DNA of 64,000 bases, taken from contig JAJEKV010000042.1 of the NCBI GenBank assembly GCA_021234155.1, positions 27,501 to 91,500 on the forward strand, in the 5' to 3' direction. The position numbers and the translations under genes were made by a program. The notes under the pieces are model-generated. The model was given only the letters and a program-made list of their open reading frames with translations, ran no database searches and had not been told where the DNA came from. Source of the DNA: Isoetes taiwanensis (taxonomy: Eukaryota > Streptophyta > Lycopodiopsida > Isoetales > Isoetaceae). Shown one piece after another: positions 45,686 through 57,251 of the stretch (its first letter is position 1; each line of letters opens with the position of its first letter).

Positions 45686-46905
45686 TGTCAGCACCCCGTT
45701 ATCAGCCAGGCGCCGCCCGTAAAGGCGGCGTGACCCTCGAGCGCCGCGCCCGGTCCGGTTTGCGCGGGGACTGCCGCCTCGATCTGGCGCCAAGTCGTCG
45801 TGGGGGCGTGGCAGGCCGTCCGACCGTCCGCGCAGGGCCTCTGCTGGCGCGTCAGGTCCCCGTTATCAGCCATAGCCCCGTTATCAGCCATGGCGGGGCG
45901 GCGGCGGGCCTAGAAACGCCCGGGCCATCCAGCGAGGCAAGCGCGGGACGGCGGCGAGGGCAAAGTGCGCGTTGCTGGCGTGGAAACCATCTCGGCACGC
46001 CATCAAGACCCGTGATGACGTGTCAGGCCCCGTTATCAGCCAAAACCCCGTTATCAGCGAGGCATGCGCGCGGCGGGCCTAGAAACGCCCGGCGGCCCGC
46101 CCGAGCAAGTCACGAACCAGAAGCGGGCAGGGGCGCGTTGCTGGCGTGGAAACCATCTCGGCCGCGCCGTCAAGATGCGTGCTGGCGTGTCAACCCCATT
46201 ATCAGCCAAGTACCCCGTTATCAGCCCGGCGTGCTGGCGTGTCAACCCCCATTATCAGCCAAGTACCCCGTTATCCAAGGCCCGTGCTGGCGTGTCAACC
46301 CCGTTATCAGCCAAGTACCCCGTTATCAGCCTAGCGCGCCCTAGAAACGCCCGGGCGGTCAGCGAGCAGCAAGCGCGTACTGGCGTGGAAACCATCTCGA
46401 CACGCCGTCCAAGGCCCGTGCTGATGTGTCAGTCCCCGTTATCAGCCAAGTACCCCGTTATCAGCCCGGCGTCTTGCGGCGGGCCTAGAAACGCCCCAGG
46501 CGGTCCGCGAGGGGAAAGAGCGCGTTGCTGGCGTGGAAACCATCTCCGACACGCTGTCCAAGGCCCGTGCTGACGTGTCAGTCCCCGTTATCAGCCAAGT
46601 ACCCCGTTATCAGCGAAGCGTGTGCGCGGCAATAGCGCTATAGCCGCCCAGGCGGTCAGCGAGCAAGCAGGCGCGCGTTGCTGGCGTGGAAACCAGCAGC
46701 GCACGCCCGGTCAAGACCCGTGATGGCGTGTCAGTCCCCGTTATCAGCCAAGTACCCCGTTATCAGCCCGGCGTCTTGCGCGGCGGGCCTAGAAACGCCC
46801 AGGCGGTCCGGTCGCGAGCAAAGCGCGTACTGGCGTGAAAACCATGTCGACGCTGTCCAAAGACCGATGCTGATGTGTCGGGCACCCATTATCATCCGTG
46901 GCGCG
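45686..46905. repeat. R2 GC-rich array (unit IV)
   Basis: Tandem GCTGGCGTGGAAACCATC / CCCCGTTATCAGCC repeats. Around 46190-46330 three truncated units follow each other at about 50-60 bp spacing. Confidence 0.85.
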
Positions 46906-48480
46906 GGGAGGAGGCCCCAACTTAGGCTTTAAGCGGCAATGTTGGCTCCGGCGGTCATATGCATAAAAAAGGGCCGGAGGCGGAAAAAAATCGCGGGGAG
47001 CCTAGACAAAAACCAGGCGAGCAATGTCCTCAAAGGCCGTAGTCATCTGGAAGGCCGCCCGTTATCAACCTCAGCCGAGAAGAAGAAGCGATAAAGACCG
47101 CCCGCATCCACCATGTGCGCTCCGTGCGGTCTTGCTTGGTGGGTCGCGGGTCCGTCGCGTGGAATTGCGTGTTGCCGACCGCGCCAACCATCTCCCCTTG
47201 TCGTAAAGGTCACTGCTGATGTGGCGGGCCGCTGTTATCGGCCGTGTACGAGATGAACCGCCAAGTCGGGCTTGAAGCGTCAACGATGGCTCTCGGGCGG
47301 TCATGAGCCACAAACAGTTAGCGGGCATATCGCGGGGATATGACATGGAAACCATATCGGAATGCCATCGAACCCGTAGTGGCGTGGAAGGCCGCCCGTT
47401 ATCAGCCGGTCGCGCCAAGAAGATGCATTAAAGGCGCCGCATCCACCAAGTAGTGCGCTCCATGCGGCCCTGCCCGAAAGTCGATCGCGGTGCAGCGGCG
47501 TGAAATGGCGTTGTTGGCGTGGTAACCATCTCTCCTTGTTGTAAAAGGCCCGTGCCGAAGTGGCAGGCCGCCCCTTATCAGCCGTGGCGCAAAGAGGTGG
47601 CCGCCAACTTCGGGCTTGAAGCGCGCACAACCGTGGCTCGGGGCGGCCGTCCACATAAGCGCATATCTGGCGGGGGGGCAAATCGCGGGGATATGGCATG
47701 GAAGCCATATCCTAATGTCCTCAAGGCGTGTGGTGATGTGGCAGGCCTCCGTGATCAGCCACAATGCGAGAAAGGTGCGAGAAAAGGCCGCCCATCTACC
47801 AAGTGTCGCTCTGTGCGGTCTGCTTGGCGATCTGCGGGTTCGGCGCGAAAAGGGCGTGTTCGCGGGCGTGGTAACCATCTTCCCATGTCTTGGAAGACTC
47901 ATGCTGATGTGTCAGGCCGCCCGTAATCAGACGTGGCGCAAGAGGAGGCCGCCAACTTCGGGCTTGAAGCGGCAGCGGTGGCTTCTGGCGGTCATGCACC
48001 GTAAGCCGCGGATCTTCTTGTGAACAAATCTTGGGGGATATGACAAAGGAAACCATATCGGAATGTCTCAAGATCCGTAGTGATGTGGCGAGCCGCCCGT
48101 CCATCAACCGTAAGCGTGAAAAAAACGGCTTTGTAAAGGCGCCGCATCTACCAAGTGCCGCTCCGTGCGGCCTTGCGTGGCCGATCTTGGGTCGGGCGCG
48201 TGAAAGAGCGTGTCGCCCGGCGTTGTAACCATCTCCCCATGTCATCAACACCCGTGCTAATGTGGTAGGCGTCCGTTCTCAGACTTGCGCGGGGGGGCCC
48301 GTCAACTTCGGGCTTGGGGCGACAAAAGGTGGCTCCGGGCGGTCATAAGCGCCATGAGCGAGGACCAGGTGGGGGCAAATGCGAGGAGACCACATGGAAA
48401 CCGGGTCGACGCGTGACCAAAGACTGTGCAAACATGTCAGGCCACCCGTCATTGGCGAGAATGCAGGGGGAGGCGCCCGG
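46906..48480. repeat. R3 array (unit IV)
   Basis: About eight ~175 bp copies collinear with units I-III. Confidence 0.85.
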
Positions 48481-51075
48481 CCGGGATTGGTCGCGGCAAA
48501 GCTGTGACTCTGGGGCCCAAGGAGGACAATCCAAAGCGACCAGCCAAAGAGAATGCAACCGGGGATGCCACCAACTTGGGCGGGGAGCCAACTAACTAAC
48601 GAGATGGAAGCCGCCAAGTCGGTGGGGAGCTAATAACAGCGGCGATCCCGGGACACCACCGAGGAGTCGGTGGCGAGGCAACCACCACCAAGTCGGTGTG
48701 GAGGCAGCGATGGCGAGCCAAACACCGCCACCAAGTTGGGTGGGGGCGATCCCACGACACCACCAGTTGGTGGGTAGCCATGTCATAGAGCCAAGCACCG
48801 ACACCACCCGGTCGGTTGGGTAGCCGACTAAGCGGGCCAAAAGGTCACCAAGTGGGTTGAGAGACCAGGAGGGCGATCCAAGTTGGGTGGGCAGCCAACC
48901 AGCCGACCAAACACCACCCAGTGGGGGGGGCACCACGACCACCCGGTCGGTTGGGTAGCCGACTATCGGGCCAAACACCACCAAGTGGTTGGGCACCAGG
49001 ACCACCGATCCAAGTGGGTGGGCAGCCAACCAAACACCACCAAGTGGGTTGAACCAAGGGCCACCCAAGTGGGGTGGGCAGCCAAACACCAAACACCACC
49101 CGAGTGGGGTGGCAGCCAAACACCACCCGAGTGGGGGGTGGGCAGCCAACCACCACCAAGTCAAATGGGGAGCCAAACTAACCCGGCCAGAGCCACCAAG
49201 TGGTGGGCAGCCAACTAGCGAACCAAACACCACCCGAGGGGGTGGGCGGCCAGCGACCACCAAGTCAAGGGGGGGCCAAACACCACCAACTTCGGGTGGG
49301 TAGAACTGATCGATCCGACCACCACGACCGCGACCAAGTGGGGTGGGCAGCCAACTAACGAACCAAACACCACCCGGTCGGGTGGGCAGCCAACCACCCA
49401 GCCAAACACCACCAAGTGGTGTGTGGGGTAGCCAAGCTGATCGATTAGACCACCGCGACCACGACCAAGTGGGGTGGGGAGACAACAACAGCGGCGATCA
49501 AGTCCTGCGCCAAGTGGGATGGGTAGCCGACATAGCCATCAAGTCAGTGGGCAGCCCGTCGGGTGGGCAGCCAACCACCACCAAGTGGATGCGGGGGGGC
49601 AAACACCACCAAGTGGGTTGGGTAGCCAAACTAACCGACCGAGCCACCACCAGTGGGGTGGGCAGCCAACTAACCGAACCAAACACCACCACCACCCGCC
49701 AGTGGGGGGGGAGCCAAACACAACCAAGTGGGGGGGGAAGCCAACAGCGGGGGCCAAAGACCCGACCAAGTTGGATGGGTAGCCAAACACCACCAAGTGG
49801 TGTGAGCAGCCAGCCACCACCAAGTGGTGTGAGCAGCCAGCCACCACCAAGTGGGTGTGGGGAGCAAACACCACCAAGTGGGTTGGGTAGCCAAACTAAC
49901 CCGAGCCACCAAGTCGGGTGGGCAGCCAACTAACCGAACCAAACACCACCCAGTGGGGTGGGCAGCCAACTAACCGAACCAAACACCACCCGAGTGGGGT
50001 GGGCAGCCAAACCAACCAAAGTGGGGTGGGAAGCCAGCGGCGGCTGGCCAAAGACCCGACCAAGTGGGATGGGTAGCCAACCACCACCCGAGTGGGTGGG
50101 GGGCCACCACCACCAAGTGGTGTGGGGGGAGCAAACACCACCAAATGGGTTGGGTAGCCAAACTAACCCGCCAGACAGCCCACCACCAAGTGGTGGGCAG
50201 CCAACTAACGAACCAAACACCACCCGAGTGGGTGGGCAGCCAAACACAACCAAGTGGGGTGGGAAGCCAGCGGCGGCTGGCCAAAGACCCGACCAAGTGG
50301 GATGGGTAGCCAACCACCACCCGTGGTGTGTGTGGGGAGCCAACCACCACCAAGTGGTGTGGGGGGCCAAACACCACCAAGTGGTTTGGGGGTAGCCAAA
50401 CTAACCGACGAGCCACCAAGTGGGGTGGGCAGCCAACCAACCCGAACCAAACACCACCCGAGTGGGGCGGCCCGACCACCACCACCAAGCGGGGTGGGGG
50501 AGCCAAACACCACCAAGTGGGGGGGTAGCCAAACAGTCGATCTGACCACCACCCGACCGCGACCAAGTGGGGGGGGGCAGCCAACTAACCGAACCGAACA
50601 CCACCCGGCGGGGGGGAAGCCAACACCACCAAAGTGGGTTGGGTGGCCAAACTGATCGATCCGACCAGGCGACCGACCAAGTCAGGTGGGGGACAACAAC
50701 GCGATCAAGTCCTCGCCAAGTCGGATGGGTAGCCCGCCCAGCCATCAAAGTCGGGTGGGCAGCCAACTAACGAACCAAACACCCACCAGAGTGCGGTGGG
50801 CAGCCAAACGCCACCCGAGGGGGTGGGGAGCCAACCGCCACCGAGCGGACACAGCGGCGAGCAACTAACCGAGCCACAAAGCGCCACCAAGCTGGGTGGG
50901 CGCCAACCAGCGGACCAACCACCGCGACACCACCAACTCCGGCATGGGAGCCAAGTAACCAAACCAAACACCACCAAGCGGTGGGCTGCCAATAGCGTAG
51001 CCAACCAAAGCGACACCACCAAGTCCGGCATGGTGGCCAATTAACAAACCCAACACCACCAAGTCTGGTTAATCC
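48481..51075. repeat. R4 short-repeat array, uninterrupted (unit IV)
   Basis: The complete 2.6 kb array of ACCACCAAGTGG / GGGTGGGCAGCCAAC repeats. It shows the unoccupied version (about 49380-49400) of the site that holds the mobile element in unit III. The ~240 bp higher-order block with AAAGACCCGACCAAGT recurs near 49757, 50053 and 50283. Confidence 0.85.
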
Positions 51076-51337
51076 CCCCCCTCGGCGGCGGCTTGGAAGA
51101 AGGAACCTCTAAGTGCCGGTGTCTTGCAACCCTCCCTAGGACTTGGGAGAAAAAATGACCAAGTGCCACGGTAACCCTCCCCCGCTTCGGGTGGAGAAAA
51201 AAATGACCAAGTGTTGGGTTCCTCCCACTTGATGCGGCCATGCTTGGAGGAAGTGTTGGCTTGCAACCCTCCCTAGCACTTGGAGAAATAAATGACCAAG
51301 TGCCATGGCGTAACCCCTCCCCACATACCTAGGGAGG
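51076..51337 (-). terminator. 25S 3'-flanking repeats, candidate Pol I terminator (unit IV)
   Basis: Two TTGCAACCCTCCCTAG boxes (about 51124 and 51261) and three ATGACCAAGTG boxes, as in units II and III. This is a functional guess from location. Confidence 0.4.
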
Positions 51338-51846
51338 AGAGGGACAAATCGCAAAGACAAGAGGCGAACCTCAGCGGATGCGTGGCGGCAAGGCTACTCT
51401 TCAGCGCCTGATACCCCGTCTTAATTTAAATTAGATGCATAGGATCTATCTCCCGGCCGTTTGGAATTATCCTACAAAGGCGACCCCCTCATCCTCTTGG
51501 GGCGAGAGGAGGCATCCCTCGACCGCGGGCTCTCCGGGGGGCACACAAGGCACCCCTAACGATGGTCGGGTCTGGCAGGGAGGTAAAGCGCCGCATCTAG
51601 CATGGATTCTGACTTAGAAGGCGTTCAGTCATAATCCCTACGCATGGTAACCCTTGGCGCCAGCGGCTTTTCAACCAAAGCGCCAATGACCAAGTATCGC
51701 GAATCAGCGGTTCCTCTCGTACTAAGTTGGATTACTATTGCGGCCGCGATGCATCGGTAGGGTAAAACTAACTTTGTCTCCGCGGCGGTCTAAACCCAGC
51801 TCCGTTCCCCTATTGGTGGGTGAACAATCCAACACTTGGTGAATTC

Positions 51847-51891
<45 letters not shown>

Positions 51892-53768
51892 AGCGTCGCT
51901 ATGAGCGGCTTGGCTGCCACAAAGCCGGTTATCCACAATGGTAACTTTTACGACACCTCTAGCTTCAAATTCCGAATAACTAAAGGATCGATAGGCCATG
52001 CTTTCCGCGGTTTGTATCCGTCTTGAAGATCAAAATCAAATGAGCTTTTACCCTTTTGTTCCACCGCGATTTCTGTTCTCGTTGAGCTCATCTTAGGACA
52101 CTGCGTTATCTTTTAACAGATGTGCGCCCCAGCCAAACTCCCCACGACAATGTCTTCCGCTGGGATCGGACCGCATAAGCGGACCTTAAGACTAGAAGCG
52201 GGGGGCGGGCCCGCCTCCACCTCCGCGGAGTAAAGTAAAATAACGTTAAAAGTAGTGGTATTTCACTTGCGCCGAGGCTCCCACTATCCTACACCTCTCA
52301 AGTCATTTCACAAAGCGGACTAGAGTCAAGCTCAACGGGGTCTTCTTTCCCCGCTGATTTTTTCCAAGCCCGTTCCCTTGGCTGTGGTTTAAGCTAGATA
52401 GTAGATAGGGGCGGTGGGAATCTCGTTAATCCATTCATCGGCGTCACTAATTAGATGGCGAGGCATTTGGCTACCTTAAAGAGAGTCATAGTTACTCCGC
52501 CCGTTTACCAGCTTTGGTTGAATTTCTTCACTTTGACATTGAGCAGGCGAAAATCACATTGCGTCAACATCCGCGCGGGGACCATCGCCAATGCTTTGTT
52601 TTAATTAAGCGATCGGATTCCCCTTGTCGTTCGGTTCTGAGATGACTGTTAGCCGCCTAGGGAGAGCACCCCGAGGGGATGCATTCTCGTCCGTCGCCCG
52701 GTCGGACGCGAGGAGGCCCGCCCTCGCCCGGGGGGGAGGCTTCTTCGGGCGGACCGCCAACAGCCCTCGGGGTCAAGCCGCGAGACCCTAAGCCCAGCCC
52801 TCGAGCCAATCCTTTTCCCGAAGTTCTGGATCCATTTTGCCGACTTCCCTTACCTACATTGTTCCATCGACTAGAGGCTGCTCACCTTGGGGCGATGCGG
52901 TTATGAAATGCGGCCGGGCGTGCTCGGCAATCGCTCCTCCGGTTTTCATGGGCGCCCGAGGCGCCGGGACACCGCAAGGCGTCGCGGTGCTTTGCCGACC
53001 ACAAGGCCCTATCTCGGGGCAAACCGATTTCAGGGTCATCGGACCGTTAAAAGAAAAGAACTCTTCCGGGGCCCCGCCCGGCGTCTCGGATTATAAGCGT
53101 TACCGTCCACTTTGCCCGCGTCGGTTGGGGACTATTGACCCGATTCCCTTTTCGATCGGCCGGCAAAATTGCGCCATTCACCTGAGATTGCCCCATCTCT
53201 TAGGATCGACTAACCCATGTCCAATTGCTGTTCACATGGAACCTTTCTCCACTTCAGTCTTCAAAGTTCTCATTTGAATACTTGCTACTACCACCAAGAT
53301 CTGCGGGGGTGCCGTTCCACTCGGGCTCCGCGCCGGGCTGCTCCACGACACCCGCCCCTCCTACTCATCGAGGCCTCGCGCTTGCCCGGCGGGTAGGGTA
53401 TAGGCGGCGGCGGCCTTCATCCATTTCGGGGGCTAGTTGATTGGCGGTGAGTTTGTTACACACTCCTTAGCGGATTTTCGACTTCCATGACCACCGTCCT
53501 GCTGTCTTAATCAATCAACACCCTTTGTGGGATCTAGGTTAGCGCGCGCGGGCACCGTAACCCGGCTTTTCGGTTCATCCCGCGCGCCCGATTCTGCTTA
53601 CCAAAATGGCCCACTTGGGCTCAATTCCGGGGCGGGGTTCAATGGAGCAACCCGGCCCTTACCTATTTAAAGTTTGAGAATAGGTCGGGGAGTTTCTCCC
53701 CGATGCCTCTAATCATTAAGCTTTACCCGATAAAACTTTGAGCGAGCTCCGGCTATCACGAGGGAAAC

Positions 53769-53799
<31 letters not shown>

Positions 53800-54722
53800 A
53801 GTCTTCGCCCCTATACCCAAGTCGGCGAGCGATTTGCCGCGTCGGTGTCGCTCTGAGCCTCCACCGAGTTTCCTCGGCCCATGCCTGCTTTCGGGCATAG
53901 TTCACCATCTTTGGGTCCCCAGCAGTCATGCTGCTCACACTCAAACCTTTCCGCGAAGATCATGGTGGCATGGTGCACCCGACAACGGGGCTCCCGCATC
54001 AGTTTCCTTTTAGCCAAGGCGGGTTTTGAACCCACCAACTTCGCCGCATGTTAGACTCCTTGGTCCGTGTTTCAAGGCGGGTTGAATGGAAAGCCCCACA
54101 AACCAGCGTCCGGGCGCCGCGGGTGCATGCTAGCCCGCCAATGTGGCGTCGCCCCAAGCCCAAGCCCGCCCTCGGGCATCGTCGGTCACATGGTCCCTCT
54201 TTATCCCTGCGAGGCCAGACCCAGCGTTGGCGGCACCCGAGTTGACCGGGCAGACCAGCCAGAGCCGTTCCGCGCCCAACGGGCGCACCAGCAACCTCCA
54301 TTAAGCTTCCCTCCCAGCAATTTCAAGCACTTTTTAACTCTCTTTTCAAAGTCCTTTTCACCTTTCCCTCGCGGTACTTGTTAAGCTATCGGTCTCTTGC
54401 CAATATTTAGCCTTGGATGGAATTTACCACCCACTTAAGGCTGCATTCCCAAACAACCCGACTTCGTGGAGGCGCCTGGTGGAACAACGGGGTCGGGCCT
54501 GGCCGGGGCTCTCACCCTCTCGGCGTCCACTTCCGGGGAACCTCGACCGGTCCCCCCGAGGGCGCTTCTCTGAACTACAATTACATAGCATAAAGCGCCC
54601 GATTCTCAATCTGGGCACCTTCCGGTTCGCTTCGCCGTTACTAGGGAAATCCCTGTTGGTTTCTTTTCCTCGGGCAATGATATGCTTAAACTTCGGCGGG
54701 TAGCCTTGCCTGATCTGAGGTC
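51338..54722 (-). rRNA. 25S rRNA: 25S ribosomal RNA gene, copy B
   Basis: Large-subunit rRNA at 3385 bp, the expected plant length. The 5' end near 54722 carries the complement of ATGCTTAAACTTCGGCGGGT. The 3' end near 51338 matches copy A. It belongs to the only complete transcription unit here, with ITS2, 5.8S, ITS1 and 18S following at higher coordinates. Base differences from copy A concentrate at CG and G/C runs. Confidence 0.95.
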
Positions 54723-54960
54723 TCTTGGGTGAGTGGCCACACAAGGGAACCAGCCGACACCTTAGCGGCGAGCAACATGTTGGCGGTGGGGGGCACCGCC
54801 TAGGACCAGCCGCGGCGGGAAGCAAGCGATAACCCGAACCAACCCGCCCGATCCGCGGCGCATTTAGAGTCTGGCGTCCTCCCTATGCACTCCAGCCGAC
54901 CCGCGTGCTTGCCATGGGCGGCCAATTTGCGCTTTCGCATTCGGTCGCGGCGAGAGGGGC
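54723..54960 (-). other. ITS2
   Basis: Internal transcribed spacer of about 238 bp between 25S copy B and the 5.8S. GC-rich, removed during rRNA processing. Boundaries are set by the 25S and 5.8S ends and are good to a few bases. Confidence 0.85.
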
Positions 54961-55119
54961 GATTAGGCGCTCAGCCGGACATGCCCTCGGACAAGCCCGG
55001 GCGCAAGTTGCGTTCAAAGATTCAATGATTCCGCGGAGTTCTGCAATTCACATCCGCGTATCGCATTTATTTGCGTTCTTCATCGTGGCAAGAGCCAAGA
55101 TATCCGTTCTTTGAGTGGT
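54961..55119 (-). rRNA. 5.8S rRNA: 5.8S ribosomal RNA gene
   Basis: About 159 bp, of normal length. Read on the minus strand it contains AACGGATATCTTGGCTCTTG, GATGAAGAACGCA, GAATTGCAGAACTCC, AATCATTGAATCTTTGAACG and TTGCGCCC, all 5.8S landmarks. Seed plants usually have GAATTGCAGAATCC and ATCGAGTCTTTGAACGCAAG; the variants here may point to a seed-free plant or to divergence. AACGCAAATAAATGCGAT replaces the usual AACGCAGCGAAATGCGAT, possibly another CG-site miscall. Confidence 0.9.
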
Positions 55120-55437
55120 ACTATCCATCATTTAAGCTATCGGTGCGGGGCGGGAAGACCCCCATCGAGTAAGCTCACCATCCAAGACACATAAGGTTCC
55201 CGAAGCGCAATGCAAATGGCACCCGAGCCCGAGAGCCGGGGGAGGAGGGGAACACTTGCCCAATCCGCAGCGCACCCGGCGTGTGGGCGGCACCGGCAAA
55301 GAGCCCGCCCGGCGCCACCCCTTGGTGCCTCGCCAAGGTAACCGAGTTTAGGGGAGCCATGGCGCGCGAGCAGCCACACCTCCAGTGTGGCCCCGAGGAC
55401 AAGGAAGCGGTTCAGCGGTTTTGCGGGGGCGTGTGTC
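55120..55437 (-). other. ITS1
   Basis: Internal transcribed spacer of about 318 bp between 18S copy 4 and the 5.8S. Minus strand contains GGCGAGGCACCAAGGGGTGG, loosely like the conserved plant ITS1 motif GGCRY...GYGYCAAGGAA. Used here as the reference for ITS1 fragments at 6881-7057, 17680-18079 and 38840-39457. Confidence 0.85.
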
Positions 55438-55479
55438 AATGATCCTTCCCTTCCGGTTCACCTCACGGAAACCTTGTTC

Positions 55480-55512
<33 letters not shown>

Positions 55513-56079
55513 ATGAACTTCTCACCTCGTCACCTGCGGCGAACCATGGCGTCGAGGCAATCCGAACACTTCACGGACCATTCAATGGGTAGGGCGGCGG
55601 GCGGTGTGTACAAAGGCGGGGGGCGTAGTCAGCGAGCTGATGACTTCGCTTACTAGGAATTCCCTCGTTGAAGATCAATAATTGCAATGATCTATCCCCA
55701 TCCGCGATGAAATTTCAAAAGATTGCCGAGCCTATCGGCCCGGGGCATGCACTCGTTAATTCATCGATTGTAGCGCGTAGCGTCGCGACCCGAACATCTA
55801 AGGGCATCACCGGACCTGTTATTGCCTCAAACTTCCATCCGCTAGGCGAATAGTCCCTCTAAGAAGCTGGCCGCAAAAGGAAGACCTTCGCGTAGCTAGT
55901 TAGCGGTGAGGTCTGGTTAGTTATCGGAATTAACCAGACAAATCACTCCACCAACTAAGAGCGGCCATGCACCACCACCCATAGAATCAAGAAAGAGCTC
56001 TCAATCTGTCAATCCTTACTATGTGCGGACCTGGTAAGTTTCCCCGTGTTGAGTCAAATTAAGCCCGGAGGCTCCCTCT

Positions 56080-56135
<56 letters not shown>

Positions 56136-56261
56136 GGAACCCAAAACTTTGATTTCTCATGAGGTCTTTGGCGGAGTCATCGAGTAACATCCGCCCGATC
56201 CCTAGTCGGCATCGTTTATGGTTGAGACTAGGGCGGTATCGATCGTCTTGAGCCCCCAACT

Positions 56262-56302
<41 letters not shown>

Positions 56303-57251
56303 TCGCGATGGTTAGTCTTTCATAAATCCAAGAATTTCACCTCGACAATGAAATCGAATGCCCCCAACTGTCCCTATTAATCATTACTCGGGTCGAGACC
56401 AGCGGAAAAGGACGGGGGTCCTATCCGTTATTCCATGCTAACATATTCAGAGCATAGGCCTGCTTTGAGCACTCTAATTTTTCAAAAGTAACAGCGCCCG
56501 GCTCGGCGTCCCCCAACCAATTAAGGCCAGGGACAAGCGTCGCCAACTAGAAGGGTGAAATGCCCGTGCACACCCCCGGAGGCGGACCGTGCATCCCACC
56601 CGAGATCAACTTCTGAGCTTTTTAAGCGCAACAACTTAAATATATCTATTGGGCTGGAATTACATGCGGCTGCGGCACCGACTTGCCCTCTCAATGGATC
56701 CTCGTTAAAGGGATTTAGATTGTACTCATTCCAATTACCAGGACTTGTAGAAGCCCGGTATTGTTATTTATTGTCACTACCTCCCGTGTCGGGTATTGGG
56801 ATTGGGTAATTCTTGGCGCTTCTTCTTCCTTCCTTGGATGTGGTAGCCGTCTCTCGGGCTCCCTCTCGAATCGAACCCTAATTCCCGTCACCCGTCACCA
56901 CCATGGTGGTAGCCACTATCCTACCATCGAAAGTTGATAGGGCAGAAATTTGAATGAAATATGCCCGCCGGTAAGCCGTCGCGATTCGACTAGATTATCA
57001 TGAGTCACCGCGTGGCGAGCAAACAAGCATCGGGCTTTTATCGATAAATGCATCCCTTCCATGGGTGGGGACTTGGTGCGCGTATTAGCTCTAAATTACT
57101 ACGGTTATCCGGTAGTAAGATACCATCAAATAAACTATAACTGATTTAATGAGCCATTCGCGGTTTCCGCGGTACAAGGTAGCTTATACTTACACATGCA
57201 TGGCTTAATCTTTGAGACAAGCATATGACTACTGGCGGGATCAACCAGGTA
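55438..57251 (-). rRNA. 18S rRNA: 18S ribosomal RNA gene, copy 4
   Basis: Full length at 1814 bp. The 5' end at 57251 reads TACCTGGTTGATCCCGCCAG, then TAGTCATATGC as in canonical 18S (copies 1-3 read AAGAGTC there). The 3' end is the GGAAGGATCATTG equivalent at about 55438. It heads the only complete 18S-ITS1-5.8S-ITS2-25S unit. A few one-base losses in invariant stretches (for example AGCTCTAAATTACTACGG near 57089 against AGCTCTAGAATTACTACGG) look like base-calling errors. Confidence 0.95.

Noticed and set aside
51100-51360. Similar short frames (MALGHLF...) at each 25S 3' flank
   Set aside because: Conservation is explained by the homogenised terminator-like repeats. The frames are short, start inside repeats and vary downstream.
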